From Eudorina sp. 2006-703-Eu-15 (taxonomy: Eukaryota > Chlorophyta > Chlorophyceae > Chlamydomonadales > Volvocaceae): a stretch of 64,000 nucleotides of DNA. The notes beneath the pieces were generated by a model, which saw only the letters and a program-made list of their open reading frames with translations, was not told the DNA's origin and made no database searches. The stretch is taken from assembly GCA_003117195.1 (NCBI GenBank), contig BDSI01000009.1:434001-498000 (forward strand), written 5' to 3'. Position numbers and translations under genes: made by a program. Positions 47,301 to 64,000 of the stretch are shown here, piece by piece (position 1 is the first letter of the stretch; each line of letters starts with the position of its first letter).

Positions 47301-50300
47301 AAGCGCGTGCATCAGCGGTCTCACCAAAACCTGTAGCCGAAGCCGAAGCGTTGCCCGTACGATTGCCCTGACGCCGCCCTCACGCCCCACCGCCCTCACG
47401 TGCCCCAGGTGGACCACCGCCGGCGCGTGCAGTACGGGCGCCACCCCCTGTGTGACCCCGGGTGGCCTCACCTGGTACAGCGACTGGGGCAGCACCCGGT
47501 ATGCAGGTGGGTGGGCGGGTGGTTGGGTGGGCGGGCTGGTGGTTGGGTGAGCGGGCGGGTGGTTGGGTGGGTAAGTGCGTTTTTGGCCGTAACGATCTAG
47601 CAGCTTACCATGCTTCGGCTGTCGACGCTGTACCCCTATATGGTTCGCTATACCACGGACACATCTCTTACCCAACGTCGGGTCATATATATGTGTACGG
47701 CTGCCGGGGTACGCGTCCAGCTTGTGACCGTTGCCCGCTGCCTCGCTTCCCTCCCCTCCCCTCTCCTGTCCTCAACCTCCCCGCAGCGAACATCGCGTTG
47801 GTGGCTCTGGCGGCCTCGCGCACTGACGGCGGCGGCGGCGCGACCCTCACCCCTGCCGCCCGCGCCAGCCGAGCCTGCTGGGCCAAGTCCCAGATGTCGT
47901 ACATGCTGGGCAGCAACATGAAGAGCCAGTCGTTTGTGGTGGGATACAAGTGAGAGGGGCGCCCCGCGGGCGGGGCGGGGAGGGGTGGGCGGGCGGAGGG
48001 TGGCAGGGGCGGAAAACCTAGTACATAGGGAAGGGCGGTAAGGTTTCGGGAATCGTGGGCTGATGGTTGGTCGGCAAGGGCTCCTGATGCCCGCTCATGA
48101 GTTCCCGCGGACCGGCGCACGCCCTCGCCTGAAGGCAAGTGCGAGGATGGTCGGCAGATGCCTGAGGGCTCGGCGGTCAGGCTGGTCGTTGATTCGGAAG
48201 CGAGCATGTCCTTGTCTCGTCGCCCCGCATCCCACCCGCGCAGGCCCAGCAGCACCACCACCGCGCCCCAGAAGCCGCACCACCGCAGCTCCAGCTGCAG
48301 CCCCAACTACGCCACCACCTGCGATTGGACGGCCCTGGACTACGCGGGGCCCAATCCAAGTGTGCTCACGGGGGCGCTGGTGGGCGGGCCAGGACGGGAC
48401 GACAGCTACGTGGACAACCGCCGGGACTACATGAAGAACGAAGTCGCGGTCGACTACAATGCCGGGTTCACATCGGCGCTGGGGGTGAGAGAGGGCTTGG
48501 GAGGTGCGGGCGGGGCGGAGCAGTAGCCATGCGGCCGCCGACCCTTGTCCGAGTCGTACACTGTCGGCGGCTGTGGAAACGGCAAGCCACGATTTCAGCC
48601 GCCAAGGGACACCCACAATAGGAAGAGGGTGCATTTGCCACCGCTAGCAAGACATGGGGGACACCCACAATAACCCACAGCAGGGAGAACCCACAACAAT
48701 CTGCCGGCTGCCTGGACTCAGTCCCCAACCCACCCAGTCCCGTGCCCACATCGTCGTCCCTTACCCGCCAAGTCCCCAACCCACCCTACCGCCCACCCTA
48801 CCGCCCACCCCAGCTTCTCACCCTATCGCCTACCCCAACCGCCCGCCCTACCCGCCCACCCGCCCCTCAGGGCCTCACCAGCCTGGATCAGGGCCTTCAA
48901 CGCAGCGGCTGCACCTGGACCGGATTCTGCGCCGCCACCTGCTTCCCATCCAACGGCCCCGCCTCGCCGCCGCCGCCCTCGCCGCCGCCGGCCTCGCCAC
49001 CGCCATCTCCCCGGCCGTCGCCTCCGCCGGCCTCGCCGCCGCCCTCGCCCCCGCCCTCACCGCCGCCGGCCTCGCCGCCGCCCTCGCCCCCGCCCTCGCC
49101 GCCGCCGGCTTCACCGCCGCCCTCTCCCCGGCCCTCACCGCCGCCTTCACCCTTGCCCTCGCCGAAGCCGCCATCCCCCTCGCCCAAGCCGCCCTCGCCG
49201 CCCACGCCCTCGCCTCCTCCCCCGCCGCCGGTGCCGTCGCCGTCCCCTTCGCCGCCACCGTCGCCGCCGCCTTCACCCGCCCCCAGCTGCTCCCCCACCG
49301 ACTACGCCTGCCAGCAGTGCAGCCAGTCCGTCTACACGGCGCCGGACGCCTGCCGCTCCTGCGTGGGTGCCATGCGCACCATCGGCCAGGACCCTTGGAG
49401 GTGCTTCTCGTGCAGCAACGGCGTCACCGACCCCACCATCCAGGGCATTTGCTTCTCGGAGTGCGTCCCGCCCACGGCCTCCAAAGGTGCGTAGCCGCCG
49501 CAATCAGTGTATCAATCGGTGGCGAAACTCGGGCTGCCACTTGCTTACTGTAACCCGAGCGGAGAAAAGGCCTTTCGCACGCACGGTAGGCGACTGCCGG
49601 GGGCTGTTCTGTGTGCATACATACAGCGGGCAGGCCGTGCGGCATGAGACGTAACTCGATCTCGATCCGCCACTCCGCGGGAATGTGCGAGGACTACTGC
49701 TTTTCCAGTGAGGGCAGACGGGCCTCTTGCAGTGATGGGATGCCAACGGGACGCACACAGCGCGTGGTGCAGGGAACCCACGTGCTCACTCACCCACGTG
49801 CTCACCCACGTGCTCACCCACGTGCTCACCCACGTGCTCACCCACGTGGTCCGCGACAGCCCCGGCTCACATGCCTCCATTACTGCACACCGCATAGCAT
49901 CCCACGCGAAGACCCCACGAACACCAAACCCGCCCGATCAAAGCTCTGGACAGGTTGACATTGACACGGCCTTCACGGGAAGGGCAGGTGTAATGAGTTT
50001 TTGGTCTGAACAACACCAAAACGCCGCCTTCCATCTGGTGTGTTTTTGGCTCCCCAGGCGCGGACTGGAGCTGCAGCCAGTACTGCTCGGCGCCCTCCCT
50101 GGTCGCCATCGACCCCGCCCGCGCCCGCGAGTGCGTGTCGTGCGTCAAGGCCGTCAGCAACCCATGGGACTGCTACAACTGCATGGCGGTGCGTAGGGCT
50201 TGGGGGCTAACGGGCGGTGCTAGCTGGCTTGGGGCGCTGTGGGGACCGCTGTGGGGACCGCTGTGGGGACCGCTGTGGGGACCGCTGTGGGGACCGCTGT

Positions 50301-51176
50301 GGGGCCCGCTGTGGGGACCGCTGTGGGGGCCGCTGTGGGGACCGCTGTGGGGACCGCTGTGGGGACCGCTGTGGGGGCCGCTGTGGGGACCGCTGTGGGG
50401 ACCGCTGTGGGGACCGCTGTGGGGACCGCTGTGGGGACCGCTGTGGGGACCGCTGTGGGGACCGCTGTGGGGACCGCTGTGGGGACCGCTGTGGGGACCG
50501 CTGTGGGGACCGCTGTGGGGACCGCTGTGGGGACCGCTGTGGGGGCCGCTGTGGGGACCGCTGTGGGGGCCGCTGTGGGGACCGCTGTGGGGGCCGCTGT
50601 GGGGGCCGCTGTGGGGACCGCTGTGGGGGCCGCTGTGGGGGCCGTTTGGAAGCACGCACGTTTCCCGCCCACACGGACACATACATGCCTGGTTCTGGGC
50701 GGGTTTCTCCGTCACACTAAACATACCTGCCTGACAGTTCCTTCTACGTCACCCTTGGTCTCCACCCTCCCATGGGTTTGGGTTTGGGGCCCACTCGAGG
50801 CCCCCCGTTGCAACACATACTGCGATTACAGATCAATGAGTGGCTGCAGCCACTCGGATCAGACCAAGTCAATCTTCAATCCGCGCGTGCATCCTGACCC
50901 GCATGCACCTGCTGCCTTGGCCCGTTGGTCGTCCTATCTCTGCTGGCCCTCCCTGCCGCCCTGTGCCCTCCCATCCCCATCGCACGCCCGCAGGTGACCG
51001 CCTCCCTGTCCGACGCGGCCGCCGCCCGCGCCACCTGCTTCAAGTGCCTCACCACCACCAGCCTGGGCGGATGGTCGTGCGGCGACTGCGCCGCCAAGCC
51101 CACGCCCGCGGAGCGAGACGCCTGCATCAAGGCGCGGACCGGGGGCCGGCGGCTGCTGGCGGGGACTCACGTGTGA
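44345..51176 (+). CDS. GH9 endo-beta-1,4-glucanase with Cys-rich tail (GH9-B)
   Basis: Predicted secreted cellulase of about 824 aa. Exons: 44345-44472, 44705-44856, 45151-45347, 45574-45717, 46006-46136, 46626-46706, 46875-47084, 47409-47506, 47787-47949, 48244-48484, 48871-49486, 50058-50188, 50994-51176. Signal peptide about residues 1-31 (core [15 protein letters not shown] before Q). GH9 motifs as in GH9-A: catalytic D91/D94 in YDAGD (completed across intron 2), HHRSSSC at 447-453, and acid E501 in [13 protein letters not shown] (Pro-Pro-Ser)-rich linker of about 115 residues follows, then CxxC modules (CQQCSQ; CRSC; CFSC; CVSC; CYNC; CFKC). Intron 3 uses a normal GT donor (GTGCGC), unlike A and C. 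Body exons are nearly identical to GH9-A, but exon 1 is not. Introns 5, 11 and 12 carry tandem repeats. Confidence 0.88.
46161..46200 (+). repeat. (GGGA)10 microsatellite in GH9-B intron 5
   Basis: Tetranucleotide tract, homologous to the shorter run in GH9-A intron 5. Confidence 0.9.
46496..46545 (+). repeat. (CACTG)10 pentanucleotide repeat in GH9-B intron 5
   Basis: Ten perfect pentanucleotide units. Absent from the same intron of GH9-A. Confidence 0.9.
49778..49850 (+). repeat. 12-bp tandem repeat in GH9-B intron 11
   Basis: About six units of CCCACGTGCTCA, with one slightly longer spacer after the first. Each unit contains the palindrome CACGTG. Confidence 0.85.
50236..50645 (+). repeat. 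12-bp minisatellite (about 34 units) in GH9-B intron 12
   Basis: Tandem units of CTGTGGGGACCG, with variants where A is replaced by G or C, fill about 410 bp of intron 12. Because 12 is a multiple of 3 and the unit has no stop in any frame, it produces long spurious ORFs on both strands. The matching intron of GH9-A (38650-38933) lacks it. Confidence 0.97.
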
Positions 51177-52600
51177 GGGGAGAGGGGAGAGGGGGCATGC
51201 AAACGACGCGGTGAGGTGAAACGCAGCGAGGTTGGGGTGGCGGGTGAAGTTTAAAAGAAAATTTCGTTGTTTTTTGCGGAGCCCGCGCGTGTATTGAGCG
51301 CGGCCGGACTGCTGGCCGCCCACAGCTTTGCGGCCAGGTGCATCTAATAATACGGGGGAGGGTTTAGCTACATGGAAATCCCCACCTGTGGGTCTATAAG
51401 TATCTTGGTGAGTGCTGAGCTCGCTGCAAGGTCCGCTGTGCCCGCTGCTGTGCACACATTAAATATGTGGTCGGTTGGGCTGGCTTGGTTCCAACCAGGG
51501 ATTGGCAGGTATGTGCCAAGTACGGACTCTGGCGGTCTGCGTTCAACTTGCAGGCTGCACCTCTCAGCGTCCAAGGTGGTGGTCAACATAATGTATGCAT
51601 TGGCATGATGGCATGATGGCATGACGAAGTGGTCGTGTATGTTTTTCAGCCATTATCGTGTCGTTCGGTGCTGCAGGCTTAAGTAAGGAACCGTGATCAA
51701 GCGAAGTGCATGACCAATAATGGGGCGTGTTTTGGCAGGTTTCGACAGCCCAGCAGTTTCCGTTTGTTCCGCTCTGTATGGCCAGTGTCAGGCAGGATAG
51801 GTAACGAGTATGTAAGGCATGCACGATGTGCTAAAGCCCTCATTACATTGTGATTCTTCTGGGTACTGTTTGTGGGTTGGCGGTCCAAGCGTTCAGGTCC
51901 ACGCACCCGATTTTGCACGAAGTAACCCGTGTACGCATGCGTGCGTCACTAGGCAGCTGCAACGCGTTGAGGGCGACTAGTTCGCGGCTGCTGTTGAGCA
52001 GGTGGACAATGTTGTCGTAAGTGCCGTACATACGATCTGTACATAGCTAGGCAAGGCGGCGCGTCGTCGTCGTCGCTTGGTCCTATGATGCTTCGAGTGT
52101 CTCTGCTGCCTGGGTTTTCACGTTTGCTTTCATGTGCCAAGCCGGAAAGCTTTGGCTTCTTCGATATTTACTTGTCGGGCCCCAGCATGGTTGGGGCCCT
52201 GTGCGGTTGGGGCTCGGCTATTGGCTGCGTGTATGCTTGGATTACCGGTATTAACACGCCAAGGCAACTTGCTTGCCCGCGGCGTAGTGGGCCTGACCCC
52301 GGCCAGGACCACCTTGCGTGTCCCTGATGTGGACCGGCGGCAACCTATGGACATGCCTCGCTCCCTCGCAGCCAGCTGGCTGTCCAGCTGGTGGCTCGTC
52401 CATTTGGATCTGGATCTGGATCGCTTCCGAGATTGGTATCCGCATCTTGGGCGCCGCTTGAAACCGCGCGGCCACGCGTGGGTGACGGGACGGGTCGCTT
52501 GCATTCGGAGTCATCAAGCGCGGACGGAGCAGAATTTAAAGTAAAGACCACGCGTTCACCGACTTAAACTGAACGTCACTGAAGCAATCAATCCCTGGCG
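51177..52600. other. 3' flank of GH9-B and intergenic DNA
   Basis: A TGTAA motif at 51811-51815, about 635 nt after the stop, could be the poly(A) signal. No coding region is supported. Confidence 0.35.
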
Positions 52601-52800
52601 TGTGTGGCTCTCAGGGCCGCACCCGCCGCAACAGTGTCCAGCCCGGCTACCCGGGAGCCGTGACAATTCTCTAGAGACCCGCAGAGGCAGTTCTGGGGAA
52701 GAAGGGGCGAGTGCCCCGTCGGGAGGGACTGCTTTGGTGAGGCGGCGGCGGCTGTCACCGAGGACCCGCAGGGTCCATGTAACATCATTAGTAATAAAAT
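52601..52800 (+). repeat. Retroelement 3' tail-like segment
   Basis: The segment GCTGTCACCGA...GGGTCC...TGTAACATC near 52755-52785 resembles the end of the remnant at 42025-42065. Both end with TGTAACATC followed by TAAT-rich sequence. Probably related element termini; the similarity is short. Confidence 0.35.
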
Positions 52801-53798
52801 TTACATCCGAGTTTGGAGTCTTGCTGCTTGCGTTTATGCAAGTAAACCGAGTCATCAGCACGCTGCCATACGTCCTCCGGCCCGATCCAGCCCGATCCGC
52901 GTTCTTGACGATGCGAGCGCGACATCTCCCAACATTTGATACTGCCTACCAAACCAAACCAGGACATATTCGGAGTCTTGATGGTCGACAAACGGCCTCG
53001 GTTAATATCATCAGGGGTATTAAACGACTATACGCTCGCCGGGTACGGCGCAAGCGTAGCCCGTCCCTGCAGACCTCTATCGAGCCATTAACTGCCAGAT
53101 TTTTAACTTATATAAATGGCGACATTGGTCAGATCACATATCGCAGAGAAAGCGAATGAGCCTGCCCCGACCTGCCTGGACCTGCCGCAGACCTCGTGAT
53201 CGCGGAATGCACAGCGCGGCAGGGCAGGATTGCGCGTTGTTAAAATTTCAGTTCCCATAACGTCTAACTACTGGACATGCAGCGTATTACGGTAAGGACG
53301 GACCTACCTGTTCCCGGATGTCGGCCCAGGCACCTGCAGGCAGCATTCACACAGTCGTAGGTGTGGTATCTTGATATCATAATTACAAAATATAAAAACT
53401 TATCACAAGCATTGAATGTTAATGGTGTTTCAAGTAAATCCCCTGGCTCGGGTAAATGAGTAATCATAAATCTCTGCACCGACCACTGAGTAATAACGAG
53501 AGCAAGCTGCGCAACGGCCAGTCCGCCACACGAGCGAATCCGGACTTCCATAGGACGTGGTTTCCTTACAAATGGACGGACTCACGATCTGTCTTAGGTA
53601 GGTCGTTCGGCGGTCACGTAATACGTACAGGAAGTTTGGCCGAAGTCCATGAGAAGCCTACAGCCGGTCCTTTATATACAACGGCCCATTCGTCTACTTA
53701 ACATCACAGATATCAACTACGAGTACCGGGGCAGCTTATCGGTCAAGAACCTAATTTTCAATATTGTCCTTTAGTATTGTCTTTAACATAACAATCTC
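52801..53798. other. Intergenic DNA upstream of GH9-C
   Basis: AT-richer sequence leading to the GH9-C start. No gene, repeat or RNA was recognised; the promoter of GH9-C presumably lies here. Confidence 0.35.
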
Positions 53799-60923
<7,125 letters not shown>

Positions 60924-63393
60924 GGGGCGAGGGGCGAGCGAGGTCGCTTCATACGGCCGCCCGGGTGAAGTATTGGTGGTGGCACCCGGGGCAGGGCTGC
61001 TGCCAGCAGGCGCCCACATACATACACACCGTGCTCGCCTGCTCGCAGAAGCAAGGGTTTCATCGTCGCGGGGCACATGATTCTTGTCTTGTTCCTGTCT
61101 CTCAGCTTGAGCTGGGGAAGCGCAGCAGGCTGTCCGACGCCGAGTCGTTATCTGTGCCCGTATTTGTTCTGATGACGAGGGTAGGTTGCCCCCCAACTCG
61201 CTCGTATACTTATCTCCGGTGTTCGTTGTGATGCCGGCGGTGATGAGGGACCATCTATTTATCCGCCGGCGCTGTCGTGTACTGGCGTTTGAGACCGGCT
61301 CCCGGCCCCGGCCCCGGCCCCGGCACGAACACATGGGTTGTGCGTGGCGTTGCTGCCGGGACACCCAAAGCCCCCCCAGATTGGACTGTACGACAAGAGG
61401 AGTGAATATTTATCAATGTGACGCATGCACGCACGGCGGCGTCTCTGATCCAGTACGTCACTACGTCACGTACGTGCGTCCGCCGCTGTGTTGTTTTGCT
61501 TGTGTAGTTTTGCGTCCGCTCAGCACAACAACATCCTAGCTAGCTATTCACCAGGCGTGCGCCGCGGCTGTTTGTACGACCGCCTAAGAGTGCACAGGCG
61601 CTAAGTGAACAGCATTGTGTTCTGTTTGCTGTGTGTAGTGTGCGTCAACGAGAGGTGTCGCGATTGAGGAGGTTGCGCGTCACGATAAATGAAGAAGAGC
61701 TTGCGGCGTTGCTGAGCGACTGTTGTGCAGCTTCGGGAGTGTCGGTTTTTCCATGCTGTCCGACCACATGTGTCAAGCTGTTGGCAGGGGGCCGCGGTGG
61801 CCGCCGCGGCCGCGGTGCGTCAAGTGCGGTTCAGATCCGAGGCAGGGTTGCTGGCGGCTGTGCGTCGGGTGTTTGTTGGTGATGGGCTTGTGTGGGGGAG
61901 GATCTCTTTCATCGCGCATGCCTCCATCTGTCCAATCAGGGCAAATCAATACTTTATTGTTGGGGCACTGGCGACGGCGGATGCGGTGCAGATGTAAGTA
62001 CGGCGGACGTACGGCAGCACAACGTGACTGAAGGGGAAATCTTCAGCATTAACTTGGTGCGCTGCGACATAGCATGGCGCGTGAGGTGTGTGTTTAGATA
62101 AGAGATCCGTGGTGTTTGTATATATGTGTGCGTGTCTTATTTGTGTGGATTGGAAGCCCGCGCGAACCTGAACCAACCCTGAAGAGAGAGATTTAATGGA
62201 ACGTGTGCGTGTTTGTCGGTTGCCAATTAAGGCGGCGTGTGTGTGATACGCGAAGGGCATGGCATTGCCTTGTATGCACCCGTATCCGCAATAATACTTT
62301 TCACCGATTCCCTGCCCCAGCTAAATGGAGGGCGGGTCTATGGGTGTGGATGTCGCAAGGGTTGCCGCGTCGGGGCAGCGGCTGAGGCTGTTGAGGGCCC
62401 CAGCAACGGCGGGTACGTCTCTGGGGCGTCTCTGGTGTGGATGGGTTGGTTTGTGCGTGCCGCCGCCCCTGGTGCGGCTCCGGCTGAGGCCCGAGCAGGA
62501 GCCGCTCTGCGTGGACAAAGATACGATACCAGGACTAAGATACGATGATCGGTTCATGCACGGCGGAATCACTTTTGACGGAGGTGTTCATATCGTACAT
62601 ACATACATACGCAACCCACGTTGATTGCTGGGACGCTTTGGCCACCCTGTTTATCTACTAGTTAATTGCCCTGTCGCACTGGGAAAGCTGGCGGCATTGA
62701 CACGGAGACTGTGATGAACTGGTGATGGGACGTTGGAGACTTGGCTATGGTCGGCCGTTCCAAAGCAACCATGCATTTAGTCTTGCGTGATGGGCGCTGT
62801 ATGTTTTGCTGGGGAGCTGGGGAGGTACGTACGTACCTCGTTTGCTAGTTTGCTCTCCTCGTGCTCCCCGCGGCACCCCGCGTGTGTGCCTCAGTGCTTC
62901 GAGGTGCGCGCCTGACGCACTTCCACAGCGGCACATCAGCATCTGCCCAGTACATACCCTGTAGGTATATCGGGATGGACCCGCCTGGTGAGGGGCGAAC
63001 GAGCATGTCATTCGGCATGTGCGTGCCCCAGCCATTGAACGATTCGGTGGCGGCTGTATGTATGTAGGCAAGCAAGAGGCTAAAATTACAATTGAAGGTA
63101 GAATTTCAGGAAGGATGCGCCGTGGTCCGATCCCACGGGGATGCGTCCAAAATGTTTGCTGTGGACGGCTCGTGTGACCGGAACCGAGCGAGGTAGGTGG
63201 AATGAAGCAAGGCTGGCAGATCGGACGCTGTCCGGCGCCGCGGTGTTGCGTTCACGTACGGCGTCTTACAGCCTGGTTTGCTGCGTGCTGTGCGTGTGTT
63301 GTGTTGTCGGCGATGCGAGATGGTTCGTGCCCCGAAACATGGGGTCGTGCTCTCAGCCGCAACTTGATGTGAGCGGTCAACAGCAGCAGTTCA
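60924..63393. other. 3' flank of GH9-C and intergenic DNA
   Basis: No supported gene. Contains short CCGGCC repeats (61300-61325), a distant TGTAA at 61993-61997 (more than 1 kb after the stop, so weak) and a CATA run near 62597-62611. Confidence 0.35.
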
Positions 63394-64000
63394 TGAATGA
63401 ATGAATGAATGTTACAGCGGACCCCAACGGGATCATCGGTGTATACCAGAGCAAGCCCCAGTAGCCCCCACCGCCAAGGCGGCAGGTCACCTCCACACCA
63501 CAACGCCGCACCCAAAGAAAACACACCGGGCCATAACCCCAACCAGTCAGACACCGAAGCAAGCAGAGGCGCGCAGCGGGGCAACACTACCAAAGGGATA
63601 GGCACAGCAGCGGGCATAATCCCCAGAAGTGGATAAAGCCAAGCACAGGGGAGGTCGCCCACACAGGCACCCCATTACCCAGCTACCACCACCTCTGAGG
63701 CACCCAACGCAGCACCCTCTCGAGGTCTTGGAAGGCCCACGCCTGGCTCGTGACACTGCCCAGCGACCGCTAGTGGGGTAACCCGCATCATAAGAAATAA
63801 CTTGGCCAAAACACCAAAATGCCAACGGGAGCCCAACCTCCACCCCAAACTGAGGGTAGGCCCGGTCCCCAACTTGAACCCCGGTTCGGAGAGCCCGACG
63901 AAAAACAGAGGGCGGGGAACCCGCGCCTCATCCTTCTTCAGGAGCAGGTCCCGCACATCGCAGGACTCCCCCCGCCACTTTCAAGAAAGGGTGGAAAGGG
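63394..64000 (-). mobile_element. 3' end of a LINE, minus strand, running off the window
   Basis: Read on the minus strand, the sequence enters from the window edge and ends with GGGGTCCGCTGTAACATTCA and further ATTC repeats at 63394-63412. This terminus is shared with the TSD-flanked stubs at 4121-4186 and 55830-55870. The last 70 bp match the 4121-4186 insert closely, with indistinct short ORFs upstream. The tail carries its own TGTAA poly(A) signal. Its 5' part lies outside the window. Confidence 0.6.

Noticed and set aside
48654..49553. 299-aa Ala-rich ORF over the GH9-B linker
   Set aside because: Alternative frame of the Pro/Ser linker exon; the GH9-B frame is fixed by phase and by the CxxC modules.
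50236..50645. CRISPR-like array
   Set aside because: Units are contiguous 12-mers with no spacers, in a eukaryotic intron.
50135..50997. Long ORFs on both strands across 50.2-50.7 kb
   Set aside because: They are translations of a 12-bp minisatellite inside an intron; the unit has no stop in any frame.
61631..62624. Small + strand ORFs after GH9-C
   Set aside because: No motif, splice support or codon bias; overlapping frames are similarly open.

Overview
The window is nuclear DNA from a volvocine-type green alga (Chlamydomonas / Gonium / Volvox relatives). Evidence: very high GC, compact multi-exon genes with GTGAG/GTGCG donors and CAG acceptors, TGTAA poly(A) signals, Ser-Pro-rich linkers, abundant GT and G-rich microsatellites, and homologues of a ciliary-tip protein and of algal GH9 cellulases. 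All genes I can support lie on the + strand. No bacterial operons, rRNA, tRNA or CRISPR arrays were seen.

Left part (0.6-30.9 kb). Two gene types are present: (i) a CEP104/FAP256 ciliary-tip gene (14 exons, 614-8133) with jelly-roll, coiled-coil and TOG regions and an unusual C-terminal kinesin-light-chain-like TPR; (ii) a very large secreted, alanine-rich, LEA/apolipoprotein-like gene (5 exons, about 2,367 aa in its complete form, 21518-30872). A direct tandem duplication of about 12.16 kb (3231-15390 and 15391-27556) has copied the 3' part of the first gene together with the 5' part of the second. The junction carries the 5-bp microhomology TCGTG, and the left breakpoint falls at the first base of FAP256 exon 7. 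The result is one FAP256 with its N terminus (copy 1), a headless FAP256 fused behind a truncated LEA-like gene (copy 2), and one full LEA-like gene at the right. Single-base homopolymer differences put different exons out of frame in each copy.

Right part (32.4-60.9 kb). There are three tandem GH9 (endo-beta-1,4-glucanase family) genes, here called A (32382-39158), B (44345-51176) and C (53799-60923). Each has 13 exons with the same intron positions and phases. Each encodes a signal peptide, a GH9 domain, a Pro/Ser linker and Cys-rich CxxC modules. A and B keep the catalytic residues. C has lost both the catalytic-base Asp and the catalytic-acid Glu, so it looks like a GH9 pseudoenzyme. A and B share near-identical exons and some near-identical introns but have divergent first exons, which suggests gene conversion.

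Between genes lie transposon debris (a LINE reverse-transcriptase fragment, a possible tyrosine-recombinase remnant, 5'-truncated LINE tails with target-site duplications, and a LINE 3' end running off the right edge) and several mini/microsatellites. All exon boundaries were read by eye from splice signals, phase agreement and paralogue comparison; no transcript data were available.
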